A stretch of 64,000 nt of DNA, from NCBI RefSeq assembly GCF_001941945.1, contig NZ_CP015583.1, positions 2,859,501 to 2,923,500 on the forward strand. Direction: 5' to 3'. Positions 17,780 through 27,562 of this stretch are shown one piece after another. Position numbers and translations under genes: made by a program. The stretch comes from Roseomonas gilardii. GTDB lineage: Bacteria; Pseudomonadota; Alphaproteobacteria; Acetobacterales; Acetobacteraceae. The notes beneath the pieces are model-generated. The model worked only from the letters and a program-made list of their open reading frames with translations, was not told the DNA's origin and made no database searches. Each line of letters begins with the position of its first letter. Position 1 is the first letter of the stretch.

Positions 17780-19003
17780 ATGGACGATTTCCTGCATGCG
17801 GCGCGCGAGCGCGGCTTCATCCACCAGGTCACCGACGAGGACGCCCTCGCCGCGCGGCTGAAGGCTGGGCCGCTGCCGACCTATGCGGGCTTCGACCTGA
17901 CGGCGGACAGCCTGCATGTCGGCCACCTGCTGCCGATCATGCTGATGCGCCTGTTGCAGCGTTGCGGCCACAAGCCCGTCGTGCTGATGGGCGGCGGCAC
18001 CACGCGCATCGGCGATCCGTCCGGCAAGGACGAGGCACGGCAGCTCCTGTCCGACGAGGTCATCGCGCACAACAAGGCCGGCATCCGCCGTGTCTTCGAG
18101 AGCTTCCTCGCCTTCGGCGACGGCCCGGCCGACGCCATCGAGCTCGACAACAACGAGTGGCTCGGCAAGCTGGAATACATCCCCTTCCTGCGCGACGTGG
18201 GGCGGCACTTCTCGGTCAACCGCATGCTGACCATGGACAGCGTGAAGCTGCGCCTGGACCGCGACCAGCCGCTCACCTTCCTCGAATTCAACTACATGCT
18301 GCTCCAGAGCTACGACTTCCTGGAGCTGAACCGCCGCTACGGCGTCGGCCTGCAGCTCGGCGGGCGCGACCAGTGGGGCAACATCATCATGGGCACCGAC
18401 CTCGTCCGCCGCGTGGCGGGCAAGGAAGCCTTCGGCCTGACCACGATCCTGCTCACCACCGCCTCCGGCGCGAAGATGGGCAAGACCGCCGCCGGCGCCG
18501 TCTGGCTGAATGCCGACCGGCTCTCGCCCTATGACTACTGGCAGTTCTGGCGCAACACCGAGGATGCCGACGTGGCGCGCTTCCTGGCCCTCTTCACCGA
18601 CCTGCCGATGTCGGAGGTCCGCCGCCTCGGCGTGCTGGAAGGCGCGGAGGTGAACGAGGCCAAGAAGGTCCTCGCCACCGAGGCCACCGCGATCCTGCAC
18701 GGCCGCGCGGCGGCCGAGGCGGCGGCCGAGACCGCGCGCGCCACCTTCGAGGCCGGCACCCTGGCCGAGGACCTGCCCACGGTCGCCGCCCCGCTGCCCG
18801 CCACGGTGCTGGACCTGCTGGTCGCCGCCGGCTTCGTCGCCAGCAAGGGCGAGGCCCGCCGCCTGGTGCGCGGCGGCGGCATCCGCCTGAACGACGAGCC
18901 GGTGGGCGACGAGACCCGCCAGGTCACCGAGGCCGACCTGCGCGACGGCACCGCCAAGCTCTCCGCCGGACGCAAGAAGCACGCGCTGGTGCGGGCGGGC
19001 TGA
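17780..19003 (+). CDS. tyrS: Tyrosyl-tRNA synthetase
   Basis: A 407-residue class I synthetase that charges tRNA-Tyr. The HIGH-type motif is HVGHL in [18 protein letters not shown], tyrosine-site residues are in [13 protein letters not shown] and [12 protein letters not shown], and the KMSKS-type motif is KMGKT. The C-terminal 65 residues ([33 protein letters not shown]) are an S4 RNA-binding domain. Length and motif order match the bacterial enzyme. It is divergent from the anmK remnant across only 61 bp, so the two promoters must overlap or sit close together. Confidence 0.97.
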   Translation: MDDFLHAARERGFIHQVTDEDALAARLKAGPLPTYAGFDLTADSLHVGHLLPIMLMRLLQRCGHKPVVLMGGGTTRIGDPSGKDEARQLLSDEVIAHNKAGIRRVFESFLAFGDGPADAIELDNNEWLGKLEYIPFLRDVGRHFSVNRMLTMDSVKLRLDRDQPLTFLEFNYMLLQSYDFLELNRRYGVGLQLGGRDQWGNIIMGTDLVRRVAGKEAFGLTTILLTTASGAKMGKTAAGAVWLNADRLSPYDYWQFWRNTEDADVARFLALFTDLPMSEVRRLGVLEGAEVNEAKKVLATEATAILHGRAAAEAAAETARATFEAGTLAEDLPTVAAPLPATVLDLLVAAGFVASKGEARRLVRGGGIRLNDEPVGDETRQVTEADLRDGTAKLSAGRKKHALVRAG

Positions 19004-19033
19004 CCGGGGCTGGTGCCGGGAAAGGCGATCGCC

Positions 19034-19123
19034 TCAGCGACCGCGAAGATACAGCCCGGTCAGGGAAACCGCGGCCAGTCCCAGCACCGGCAGGCTGATG
19101 AGCAGGATCTCGATCCAGTTCAT
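19034..19123 (-). CDS. 29-residue single-pass membrane peptide
   Basis: The ORF MNWIEILLISLPVLGLAAVSLTGLYLRGR starts in an ATGA overlap with the stop of the small membrane gene just upstream on the same strand. AAGGA precedes the ATG by about nine bases. The product is one hydrophobic helix with a basic C-terminal end (RGR), which would sit in the cytoplasm. The overlap and clean helix support it as real, but it is too short for a family call. Confidence 0.5.
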   Translation of the reverse strand: MNWIEILLISLPVLGLAAVSLTGLYLRGR

Positions 19124-19368
19124 TCCCTCAGATCCTTCATCTGGCGTCGTGCCTGGAAATGTAGGCCGATCCCCGAGAACAGAAAGAGGACGCCACCCAG
19201 GACGGCCAGGATGCCACCCTTCGGAGTGGCCGTACCGTAGAGCATGGCCACCGCTGGTGCCACGATCCCGACCAGCACGGTGCCGCTGGCGATGGAATTC
19301 ATCCATGTGGCGGTGAGCCTGACCCGCTCGTTATGGGCCAGGTTGCTGGGTCCGGGTGGTGTATCCAT
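19120..19368 (-). CDS. Small two-TM membrane protein of unknown function
   Basis: An 82-residue protein with two hydrophobic segments (about SGTVLVGIVAPAVAMLYG and GGILAVLGGVLFLFSGIGLHF) and a basic C-terminal tail (QARRQMKDLRE). I do not recognise a family. It is convergent with tyrS and overlaps a 29-residue membrane peptide by the ATGA arrangement, so the pair is probably translated together and may form a small membrane complex. Confidence 0.6.
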   Translation of the reverse strand: MDTPPGPSNLAHNERVRLTATWMNSIASGTVLVGIVAPAVAMLYGTATPKGGILAVLGGVLFLFSGIGLHFQARRQMKDLRE

Positions 19369-19470
19369 GCCGTCGCCCCGTTTGGAGGCAACATACGCTT
19401 CCGCTCGTTTCGGGCGAACCCGCTCCTATCGGCCATGCAGGGCGGCGACTCAAGCAGGCCCCTGCCCGGA

Positions 19471-22400
19471 TCAGCGCTCCCGCGACGGAGTCCGGGGAGG
19501 CGCGTCGCTGCCGAACAGGTTCCGCAGCACCCCCGGCGCCAGCATGGCGAGCGGGTTCACGGCGATCTGCGGGTCGCCCAGCGTGCCGGTGGCGGTGAAG
19601 GTCGCGGCCAGCAGGCCGCCGCCCGGCTCGGCGCTGAACAGCCGCCCGACCAGGGGCAGACGCCCCGGCAGGCTGTTCAGGAGGTAGGAGGGCACGATCG
19701 TCCCCTCCAGCTCCAGCCGCCCGTCCCGGCGCATCACCCGCCCCTTGGCGGTGGCGCCGAGCGAGGCGGAGCTGAGCCGCACGTCCTCCAGCCCCAGCGC
19801 CTCCCGCGTCAGGGCGAAGGGCGCGTGCAGGCTGCTCACGCGCAGCCCCGGCCCGGTCAGCGCCTCCGGGATGCCGTAGAGCGACAGCGCCTGCAGCAGC
19901 TTGCCCAGCCGCGCCCGGCCGCGCAGGCCGAAATTCTCCAGCTCCGCCTCCCCCAGCAGGGGCGAGGCCGGCGTATCGGCGGCCCAGTGCCCCTGGACCC
20001 GCAGCCGGCCGTCCTGCACGTCGCCCGTGGTGCCGGTGAGCCGCAGCAGCCGCCCCAGATCCGCCACCCGCACCGACAGATCCCGCCCGCCGCCGGCACG
20101 CGGCGTGATGGCGGCGGCGAAGGCCTCCTGTCCGCCGAAGCGGCCGGAGGCCTGCAACTGCCGCAGCACGCCCTGCGCGTCGTGCCGGATGCGGGCCTCG
20201 ACCCGCTCGAAGGGGCCATCCGTGGTCAGCACCTGCCCCAGCGCGATATCCGCGTCGAAGCCCGGCAGGGCGCTGCGCTCCGCCGGCCCCTTCTCCTCCG
20301 GCGCGCTCAGGAAGTCCGGATCGGCGCCGCGCAGGTCCAGCACCGGGCCGCGCGCCACGATCCGCCAGAACCCGTCCGGCCCCTCGGGGAAACCCAGCTC
20401 GCCGCTCACGCGCGAGGCGCCGGCACGCCCTTCCGCCAGGGTCAGCCGGGTGATCCGGGAACCGGGAGCGAATTCGGCCGCGCCGCGCAGCAGCAGGTCC
20501 GGCGCCTCGATGCGCAGGCCGTCGATGCCGCGCAACGCCCCATCCCGCAGGCGCATCGACATCTCCGCCCGCGCCGCCGGGCCGGGGGCCTTGCGCCAGT
20601 TGAGCGGCGCCAGGGAAAGCCGCGCCTGGGCCAGGTCCGCCCCGGCCTCCACCCGGGTTTCGGCGCCGCGGTGCTGCTCGAAGCGGGCGCTGACGGCGGC
20701 CTGGCCGCCGATCCGGTCGCCCAGGATGTCGAGCCGCGTGCCGCGCAGCGCCGCCAGCTCCGCCGGTCCCTCGACCTGCCCCTTCACCACCAGCTGCCCC
20801 GGCGGGCCGTCGCGGAAATCCACCTGCATGCCCACCCGTGCCGCGCGCAGCGGCCCGAGATCGGCAGTGCCGTCGAGGCGCATCCCCGCCTCGGTCAGAT
20901 CCAGCGAGGCCCGGCCCCGGCGCACCGACTGGTCCAGCACCAGGTCCGGCAGGGCCGCATCCGTTACCTGCGCCTTCACCGCCACGGCGATGCGCTCTGC
21001 CGGCAGGTCGGCCAGCAGCGGGAAGGCGAGATGCACCGTGGCATTCGCCTTGCCGCTCGCGCGCGACAGGTCCACCGGAACGGTCTGCAGCAGGTGCAGG
21101 CGCGGATGGTCCACCACCCGGAGCATGTCGTTCAGCGGGCCGGCGACACGCCCCGAGATCTCCGTCTTCTCCTGGCCGATATCGAGGTCGTAGAGCCGGA
21201 CCCGCACTTCCTGGGCGGCGAGCGCCGTGCCCTGCTGCCGTCCGCCCTGCCCTTCGACCAGGATTTCCGCCGGGGACAGGAAGCGTATCGTGCCGCTCAC
21301 ATGCTCCACGGGCGGGACGGGGCGCAGCCAGTGCACCGTCGCATCCTCCACCGTCAGCAGGCCGGTCATCGTTTCCAGCTTCGGCGTGCCGCCATTCGCC
21401 GGTAGCAACCCGCCGAACTCCCAGTGCCCGTCGCGCGCCGTGCCGGCGGTCAGGTTCTCCACGATCCAGGAACGGCCGCCCGGCGCCACCGAGGCGGGCC
21501 AGTAGAGCGCCAGGTCCGGCAGGAAGGTCCGGTCCACCCCCAGGCCGAGGCGCCAGCGCCAGCCCTCGGCGCGGCGCAGCGCCTCGCCCTGCGCCGTGGC
21601 GACCGGCGCGGTGCCGCGCGCCCCGGCGCCTTCGGCCAGGGCCAGGCGGAGCCGTTGCAGCGTCGCGCGGTCCGGACCGGTCTCCACCGCCGCCTCGATG
21701 CCGCGGAAGCCGATGCGCGTGCCGTCCGGCTGCGCCACCTGCCCGCTGCCCAGGCGCAGGTCCAGCCCGGCGCGGGGCATGTTCCATTGCAGCAGGTCCA
21801 GGCCGGAAAAGCGCAGCGCGATCCGGCTTTCCGCACCGGCCGCCGAGGCCGGGGGAGCGGGCGAAGGAGATCCAGCGCCACCACTGGGCCTCGCGCCCTG
21901 GTCCGGAGCCCTGTTCCCCACCGCACCGGAACGCGCCGCACCCGGAGCGGCCCGGCCGGAGGGCGGGGATGTCGCCGTGCCGAAGGACACCCGCTCCCCG
22001 GTCGCGGCACTCACGGCCACGCGCCCCAGCGTCACCTCGGCCTCCCCCGCGGATCGCCCGCCTGCGTCCGGCTCCCCGAGGCTGGCCGAGAGCCGCAGCG
22101 CCGGCAGCGCAGCGGAGGCCCCTCCCGCTTCCGGGGCAGCGGAGGCCGGGGCCGCCGCCGCACTTCCGGCCGTCCCCGTCCCGGGCATGGCGCCGCCCAC
22201 CCGCACGCTCCCCAGGCCCGGCATCTCCAGCTCGCCCTGCCGGAGCCCGATCTCCACATGGCCCCAGGGGCGGCGCTGCGCGTCCACGCCGTCGAGCCGC
22301 AGGGACAGGCTCGCCGCATCCGGCCCGCCGCCGATCACCGCCCTGCCGCCATCCGGCAGGGCGAGCACACCGGCCCCCGCCCGCATGTCGAGCTGCCCCT

Positions 22401-23358
22401 GGACCCCCTCGCGGCTGTAGCGGAGCCGTGCCTCCAGCGCGACCGGCGCGTCCAGCCCGGCCAGCGGCGCCAGCACCGGCAGTTCCGCCGCGATCTCGGC
22501 CGGGCGCATCGCGGGCAGCGAGACGCGCAGGTTCAGCGTCGCGGGTTCCGCCCCGATATGCCCCAGGAAACGCAGCGTGCCCTCGGCGGCGCCGACCCGC
22601 AGGCTCCCGCCGCCCTGGAATCCCATGTTCTCGCCCTGGCGGTCGCGGCGCAGCAGGAGGTCCCCTCCCTGCATCACCGCGCGCACCGCGCCGTCATGGT
22701 CGCGCACCTCCAGCCGCGCCGCGTTCACCCGCACCTCGTGCAGCGCCGCCAGCCGGTCGCGCGCGCCGCTCCGGCGCAGCAGGTATTGCAGCGGGTTCTC
22801 GTCCGGCAGGGGCCGCGCCGGCCCGCGTGAGCCATCCCCGGCCGCCGAGCCGCGGCCATCCCGCCCGCCGTTCGCCCGGGGCAGGTCCGGCAACCCGTCC
22901 GGTCCCACCTCCAGCACCAGCAGCGGCCCGTCCACGGTCAGCGTCTCGGGCACATAGGCGCCCCGGAGCAGCAGGTTCCGCGCCGGGAGTTGCGCCGCGA
23001 TCTCCGGCAGCTCCAGCCGCGCCTTGCCCGAGGCATCCGGCAGTTGCAGCCCGTAGAGCCGCAGCGACAGGGCTGGCGACCCGGCCGAATCGGCCGGGGG
23101 CAGCCAGCTCAGGGCGGCGGCGCCGATCCGCAGGTTCATCCCGTCGCCCGAGGCCAGTTGCTCCAGCGCCGCGGCCAGCATCGGCACGGGCAGCGGCCCC
23201 GCCTGCAGCCGCCAGAGCAGCGCGCAGGCCACCAGCCCCGCCGCCGCCGCCAGCGTCATCGCCGCATGGGTCAGCGACACCAGCGCCGGCAGGAGACCGC
23301 GCCGGAACAGCCGTCCCAGGGCGCGGCGCATCCGGCGCCCCGGGCCGGGGCCGGGCAT
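19471..23358 (-). CDS. Large AsmA/YhdP-like (DUF3971) envelope protein
   Basis: About 1295 residues. A basic N-terminus and one membrane anchor (LVSLTHAAMTLAAAAGLVACALLWRL) are followed by a very long periplasmic part built of beta-rich repeats, ending with an AsmA-type C-terminal region (ALTGPGLRVSSLHAPFALTREALGLEDVRLSSASLGATAKG...LPGRLPLVGRLFS). YhdP relatives bridge the envelope and move phospholipid toward the outer membrane. A Pro/Ala/Gly-rich insertion of roughly 100 residues (antisense of about 21,820-22,200) is probably disordered. Possible starts are GTG 23430, ATG 23358 and ATG 23331; I chose 23358. Its position divergent from glnE and bcp is a common alphaproteobacterial arrangement. 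Confidence 0.83.
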   Translation of the reverse strand: MPGPGPGRRMRRALGRLFRRGLLPALVSLTHAAMTLAAAAGLVACALLWRLQAGPLPVPMLAAALEQLASGDGMNLRIGAAALSWLPPADSAGSPALSLRLYGLQLPDASGKARLELPEIAAQLPARNLLLRGAYVPETLTVDGPLLVLEVGPDGLPDLPRANGGRDGRGSAAGDGSRGPARPLPDENPLQYLLRRSGARDRLAALHEVRVNAARLEVRDHDGAVRAVMQGGDLLLRRDRQGENMGFQGGGSLRVGAAEGTLRFLGHIGAEPATLNLRVSLPAMRPAEIAAELPVLAPLAGLDAPVALEARLRYSREGVQGQLDMRAGAGVLALPDGGRAVIGGGPDAASLSLRLDGVDAQRRPWGHVEIGLRQGELEMPGLGSVRVGGAMPGTGTAGSAAAAPASAAPEAGGASAALPALRLSASLGEPDAGGRSAGEAEVTLGRVAVSAATGERVSFGTATSPPSGRAAPGAARSGAVGNRAPDQGARPSGGAGSPSPAPPASAAGAESRIALRFSGLDLLQWNMPRAGLDLRLGSGQVAQPDGTRIGFRGIEAAVETGPDRATLQRLRLALAEGAGARGTAPVATAQGEALRRAEGWRWRLGLGVDRTFLPDLALYWPASVAPGGRSWIVENLTAGTARDGHWEFGGLLPANGGTPKLETMTGLLTVEDATVHWLRPVPPVEHVSGTIRFLSPAEILVEGQGGRQQGTALAAQEVRVRLYDLDIGQEKTEISGRVAGPLNDMLRVVDHPRLHLLQTVPVDLSRASGKANATVHLAFPLLADLPAERIAVAVKAQVTDAALPDLVLDQSVRRGRASLDLTEAGMRLDGTADLGPLRAARVGMQVDFRDGPPGQLVVKGQVEGPAELAALRGTRLDILGDRIGGQAAVSARFEQHRGAETRVEAGADLAQARLSLAPLNWRKAPGPAARAEMSMRLRDGALRGIDGLRIEAPDLLLRGAAEFAPGSRITRLTLAEGRAGASRVSGELGFPEGPDGFWRIVARGPVLDLRGADPDFLSAPEEKGPAERSALPGFDADIALGQVLTTDGPFERVEARIRHDAQGVLRQLQASGRFGGQEAFAAAITPRAGGGRDLSVRVADLGRLLRLTGTTGDVQDGRLRVQGHWAADTPASPLLGEAELENFGLRGRARLGKLLQALSLYGIPEALTGPGLRVSSLHAPFALTREALGLEDVRLSSASLGATAKGRVMRRDGRLELEGTIVPSYLLNSLPGRLPLVGRLFSAEPGGGLLAATFTATGTLGDPQIAVNPLAMLAPGVLRNLFGSDAPPRTPSRER

Positions 23359-23444
23359 CTCCGCCCGCGCCGCGGGGTCGGCCGCATCGCCCGCTGGAAC
23401 CGTCGTGACTTGACCGTCCCGCCGCGTCACGGGACGAAAGGCCG

Positions 23445-26402
23445 ATGACAGCGCCCGGGATGAAACGCCCCCCCGCCCCCTTCGATCCGGCGGCGGCGGA
23501 ACGGCTGATCGCCAGCTTCGCGGAACGCGGGGCGGCGGAACGCGCCTATGCCACCGGCGAGGGGCAGGCCCTGCTCGCCGCGCTCGGCGGCAACAGCCCC
23601 TTTCTCTCCGATCTCGCACTGCGGGAGGCGCAGACCCTGTTGCGCATGGCCGAGCGCGGACCGGAGGCGGCGCTGGCCACGGCGCTCGACCCGGTGGGCC
23701 GGGTGCTGCCCGATGCCGGGCGCGCCCAGCTCGGCGCCGCGCTGCGCCGGGCCAAGCGGCAGGGCGCGCTGATCGTGGCCGCCGCCGACCTCGCCGGGCT
23801 CTGGGGACTCGACCAGGTGACGGAGGCGCTCTCCCGCCTCGCCGATACGACGCTGGAGGCGGCGACCAACCAGCTTCTGCGCGAGGGCGCGGCGCGGGGC
23901 GAGCTGCGCCCCGCCCGCAACGGGCGCGGCGCCGGCATCACCGTGCTGGGCATGGGCAAGCTGGGCGCGCGGGAGCTGAACTACTCCTCCGACGTGGACC
24001 TGATGATCCTCTTCGACCCGGAGGCGATGCCCGACCCGGACCGCGCCCAGTCCACCGCCGTGCGCTTCGCCCGCGACCTGGTGAAGCTGATGGAGGAGCG
24101 CACCGAGGAGGGCTACGTCTTCCGCACCGACCTGCGGCTGCGCCCCGACGGCGCCGCGCAGCCGCTCGCGGTCAGCATCCCGGCCTCCGTCTCCTACTAC
24201 GGCAGCATGGGGCAGAACTGGGAGCGTGCGGCGATGACCAAGGCCCGCCCGGTGGCCGGGGACAAGGTGCTGGGTCAGAGCTTCCTGGATGAGATCCGTC
24301 CCTTCGTGTGGCGGCGGCACCTGGATTTCGCGATGATCGCGGACATCCATTCCATCAAGCGGCAGATCCACGCGACGCATGGCCATCGTGGCGCGGGGAC
24401 GGAGATAGCGGTCGCGGGCCATGACGTGAAGCTCGGCCGTGGCGGCATCCGCGAGATCGAGTTCACGGTGCAGGTGCTGGAGCTGATCTGGGGCGGCCGC
24501 GACCCCAGCCTGCGCGACCCGACCACCCTGGGCGCCCTGGCCGCGCTGGCCGGGGCCGGACGGCTCGAACGCCGCGCGGCGGCGGACCTGGCCGATGCCT
24601 ATACCTTCCTGCGCACCATCGAGCACCGGCTGCAGATGGTGGCCGACCGCCAGACGCACCGGCTGCCGGAGGACGAGGACGGGCTGCGCCGCATCGCCGC
24701 CTTCAGCGGCTTCGACAGCCTGGATGCCTTCTCCGCCGCCCTGACGGCCTGCTTCAACCGCGTGGCGCATCACTACGGCCGCCTGTTCGAGAGCGCGCCC
24801 GACCTGAGCGGCGAGGGCGGCAACCTCGTCTTCACCGGCACGGAGGACGATCCGGAGACCACGCGCACGCTGCGCGAGATGGGCTTCACCAACCCGGCCG
24901 GCATCTCCGCCATGATCCGCGGCTGGCACCACGGCCACCGCCGCGCCACCCGCAGCGAGCGGGCGCGCGAGCTGCTGACGCTCCTCATGCCGAATCTCCT
25001 GGCCGCCTTCGCGCGGCAGCGCGAGCCCGATGCGGCGCTGGCCCGCTTCGATACGCTGCTGGAAAAGCTGCCGACGGGCGTGCAGTTGCTCAGCCTCTTC
25101 CTGCGAAACACGCATCTGCTGGAACGCGTGGCCGGAATCCTGGGCGCCGCCCCGGCACTGGCCGACCATCTCGCCCGCCATCCCTCGGCGCTGGAGGGAT
25201 TGCTGGCCGGGGGCGCCGGATCGGCGGCCGCCGCCCTGCCCGCCCTGGTGGGCGCCGCGCGGCACTACGAGGAAGCGCTGGAGGGTGCCCGCCGCCTCGT
25301 GACCGAGGGGCGCTTCGAGATCGACGCCGATGCGCTGGAAGGGCTGATCGACGCCGATGCCGCGGGACAGGCGCGCTCCGACCTCGCCGATGCCGCCATC
25401 GGCGCGCTGCTGCCGGAGGTGATGCGCGAATTCTCGGCCCGCTTCGGCCGGGTCAGGGGCGGCTCCATGGCCGTGGTCGCCATGGGCAAGCTCGGCGGGC
25501 GGGAGATGCAGCCGGGCTCGGACCTGGACCTGATCCTGATCTACGACCACCCGCCCGAGGTGCAGGACAGCAGCGGCGGGACGCGCAGCCTGCCGGCGCC
25601 CACCTGGTTCGCCCGCCTCGCCGCGCAGTTCATCGCCGCGCTTACCGCCCCGGGGGCGGAGGGGCGGCTCTACGAGGTGGACATGCGGCTGCGCCCCTCC
25701 GGCAACAAGGGCCCCATGGCCACCGGCCTCGCAGGCTTCGAGCGCTATCACGCCGAGGGAGCCTGGAGCTGGGAACGCATGGCCCTCACCCGCGCCCGCC
25801 CGCTGGCCGGGCCGCCGGCACTGCGCCGGCGCATCGCCGCCGCCGTGCGCCAGGCCCTGGCCCTGCATGCCGGGCCGAAGGTCCTCTCGGACGCGCGCGA
25901 CATGCGGGCCCGGATGCTGCGCGACCTGCCGCCCGAGGGGCCGTGGGACGTGAAGGCCATGCGCGGCGGGCTGGTGGAGGTGGAGTTCATCGCCCAGGCC
26001 CTGCAATGCGCCCATGCCGCCAGCCATCCGCGCATCCTGGCGACGACGACGCGCGAGGCCCTGGCCCGACTGGCCAAGGCGCGGCTGCTGCCGCCCGAGG
26101 ATGCCGCCGCCCTGATCCGCGCCGACCGCTTCTGGCGCAGCATCCAGGCCATGCTGCGCCTCACCGTCGGGCGGCCGCGCACCGAGGCCCTGCCCGCCGC
26201 CGCCGGCACGGCGCTGCTGCGCGTCTGCGCGCCCTTCATGACGGATGGCACGGCCGACTCCGCCGCCCCGGTTGACCTGGGCGCCCTGCGCGGGGAGATG
26301 CAGGCAACCGCCGAGACGGTCCGGACTCTCTTCGAGCGCCATCTCGGCCCCCTCCCCCAGACGGGCGGAGGCGCATCCTATCGGGAAAGGATCACGCCGT
26401 GA
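23445..26402 (+). CDS. glnE: Bifunctional glutamine synthetase adenylyltransferase/deadenylase
   Basis: A 985-residue enzyme that adds and removes AMP on the tyrosine of glutamine synthetase in response to PII. Two nucleotidyltransferase domains are visible: N-terminal GITVLGMGKLGARELNYSSDVDLMILFD (deadenylylase, SDVD) and C-terminal VVAMGKLGGREMQPGSDLDLILIYD (adenylyltransferase, GSDLD). Each is followed by an R-L-R-P block (TDLRLRPDG, VDMRLRPSG) and a helical GlnD-UR-UTase domain. Length is normal. ATG 23445 has GAAAGG upstream. The stop overlaps the bcp GTG as GTGA. Confidence 0.96.
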   Translation: MTAPGMKRPPAPFDPAAAERLIASFAERGAAERAYATGEGQALLAALGGNSPFLSDLALREAQTLLRMAERGPEAALATALDPVGRVLPDAGRAQLGAALRRAKRQGALIVAAADLAGLWGLDQVTEALSRLADTTLEAATNQLLREGAARGELRPARNGRGAGITVLGMGKLGARELNYSSDVDLMILFDPEAMPDPDRAQSTAVRFARDLVKLMEERTEEGYVFRTDLRLRPDGAAQPLAVSIPASVSYYGSMGQNWERAAMTKARPVAGDKVLGQSFLDEIRPFVWRRHLDFAMIADIHSIKRQIHATHGHRGAGTEIAVAGHDVKLGRGGIREIEFTVQVLELIWGGRDPSLRDPTTLGALAALAGAGRLERRAAADLADAYTFLRTIEHRLQMVADRQTHRLPEDEDGLRRIAAFSGFDSLDAFSAALTACFNRVAHHYGRLFESAPDLSGEGGNLVFTGTEDDPETTRTLREMGFTNPAGISAMIRGWHHGHRRATRSERARELLTLLMPNLLAAFARQREPDAALARFDTLLEKLPTGVQLLSLFLRNTHLLERVAGILGAAPALADHLARHPSALEGLLAGGAGSAAAALPALVGAARHYEEALEGARRLVTEGRFEIDADALEGLIDADAAGQARSDLADAAIGALLPEVMREFSARFGRVRGGSMAVVAMGKLGGREMQPGSDLDLILIYDHPPEVQDSSGGTRSLPAPTWFARLAAQFIAALTAPGAEGRLYEVDMRLRPSGNKGPMATGLAGFERYHAEGAWSWERMALTRARPLAGPPALRRRIAAAVRQALALHAGPKVLSDARDMRARMLRDLPPEGPWDVKAMRGGLVEVEFIAQALQCAHAASHPRILATTTREALARLAKARLLPPEDAAALIRADRFWRSIQAMLRLTVGRPRTEALPAAAGTALLRVCAPFMTDGTADSAAPVDLGALRGEMQATAETVRTLFERHLGPLPQTGGGASYRERITP

Positions 26403-26860
26403 TCGAAGCGGGCATGAACGCGCCGCCCTTCACCATGCCGGCCAGCGGCGGCCGCACGGTCAGCAAGGCGGCGCTCGGCGGGAAGCCCTTCCTGCTCTAC
26501 TTCTATCCCAAGGCCGACACCTCCGGCTGCACCCAGCAGGCCTGCGGCATCCAGGAGGCGCTGCCCGCCCTGGGCAAGCTCGGGCTGACGGTGATCGGCG
26601 TTTCCCCCGACCCGATGAAGGCGATCGAGAAGTTCGCCGCGAAGTACAGCCTCACCTTCCCGCTCGCCTCGGATGCCGAGCATGCGGTGGCCGAGAGCTA
26701 TGGGGTCTGGGTCGAGAAATCGATGTACGGGCGCAAGTACATGGGCATGGAGCGCACGAGCTTCCTGGTCGGCCCGGACGGCAAGGTGCTCCAGGTCTGG
26801 CGCAAGGTGAAGCCGGCCGAGCATGCGGCGCTGGTGCGCCAGGCCGTCGAGGCGCTGTGA
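26399..26860 (+). CDS. bcp: Peroxiredoxin, Bcp/PrxQ family
   Basis: A 153-residue thiol peroxidase that reduces hydroperoxides. The peroxidatic Cys is in SGCTQQACGIQE and the resolving Cys lies five residues later, the Bcp arrangement; the usual PGCT is SGCT here. Other family blocks are FLLYFYPKADT, VIGVSPDPMKAIEKFAAKY and RTSFLVGPDGKV. The proposed GTG start overlaps glnE's stop; an ATG at 26414 is an alternative that would still keep the domain. Coupling to glnE is common in this order of bacteria and may be positional rather than functional. Confidence 0.93.
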   Translation: MIEAGMNAPPFTMPASGGRTVSKAALGGKPFLLYFYPKADTSGCTQQACGIQEALPALGKLGLTVIGVSPDPMKAIEKFAAKYSLTFPLASDAEHAVAESYGVWVEKSMYGRKYMGMERTSFLVGPDGKVLQVWRKVKPAEHAALVRQAVEAL

Positions 26861-26872
26861 AGCGCTCGCCGG

Positions 26873-26892
26873 GGGGCGGCGCGGGCCGCCCC
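26873..26892. terminator. Hairpin between convergent bcp and DedA-like gene
   Basis: GGGGCGGC (26873-26880) pairs perfectly with GCCGCCCC (26885-26892) across a 4-base loop, in the 46-bp gap between converging stops. No T-tract follows. Confidence 0.45.
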
Positions 26893-26906
26893 GCCCGGCC
26901 TCCGGC

Positions 26907-27485
26907 TCAGATGTAGCGCAGCGCCAGCACGCCACCGACGATCGCCAGCGCCGTCGCGCCCGCGATCAGGTTCAGCCGCTTCTCGATGAACTCCCGCGCC
27001 GGCGGGCCATAGGCGCGCAGCAGCCAGGCCAGCATGTAGAAGCGCGCGCCCCGTGTGATGACGCTGCACACGAAGAAGATCGGCAGCGAGAAATGCGCCG
27101 CGCCGGCGGCGATGGTGACGATCTTGTAGGGGATCGGCGTCAGCCCCTTGATCAGGATCACCGCCGCGCCCCAGCGCTCGAACCAGGAGCCGAAGGTCTG
27201 CAACGCGTCGGCATGGCCATAGGCGGCCAGCACCGGCAGCGCCACCGCCTCGAAGAGATAGGCGCCGATGGCATAGCCCAGCAGCCCGCCGATCACCGAG
27301 GTGACCGTGCAGATGAAGGCATAGTGATAGGCCCGGTCGGGCCGCGCCAGGCACATCGGGATGAGCATGGCGTCGGGCGGGATGGGAAAGAAGCTGCTTT
27401 CCGCGAAGGACACCGCCCCCAGGGCCGCCGGGGCCCGGGGATGCGCGGAAAGGGCGATGATCCAGTTGTAGAGGGCGCGGAGCAT
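26907..27485 (-). CDS. DedA/YqaA-type VTT-domain membrane protein
   Basis: A 192-residue polytopic protein. SFAESSFFPIPPDAMLIPMCLA is the conserved (E)-x-x-x-P-x-P-x(D)-x-x-(L) re-entrant loop of the SNARE-associated/VTT superfamily, and ILIKGLTPIPYKIVTIAAG is its second half-site. The length fits the short YqaA branch. Members scramble lipids or undecaprenyl phosphate, but the substrate here is unknown. ATG 27485 has GGCGGATC upstream; an ATG at 27497 is possible. It follows the SPL-family gene on the same strand by 77 bp, so an operon is possible. Confidence 0.85.
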   Translation of the reverse strand: MLRALYNWIIALSAHPRAPAALGAVSFAESSFFPIPPDAMLIPMCLARPDRAYHYAFICTVTSVIGGLLGYAIGAYLFEAVALPVLAAYGHADALQTFGSWFERWGAAVILIKGLTPIPYKIVTIAAGAAHFSLPIFFVCSVITRGARFYMLAWLLRAYGPPAREFIEKRLNLIAGATALAIVGGVLALRYI

Positions 27486-27562
27486 GATCCGCCGCATCCC
27501 ATGCCGCGATGCAACAAGCAAGTTACAAATCGCAGATTCATCTTAAAAAATGGACGGCGCTC

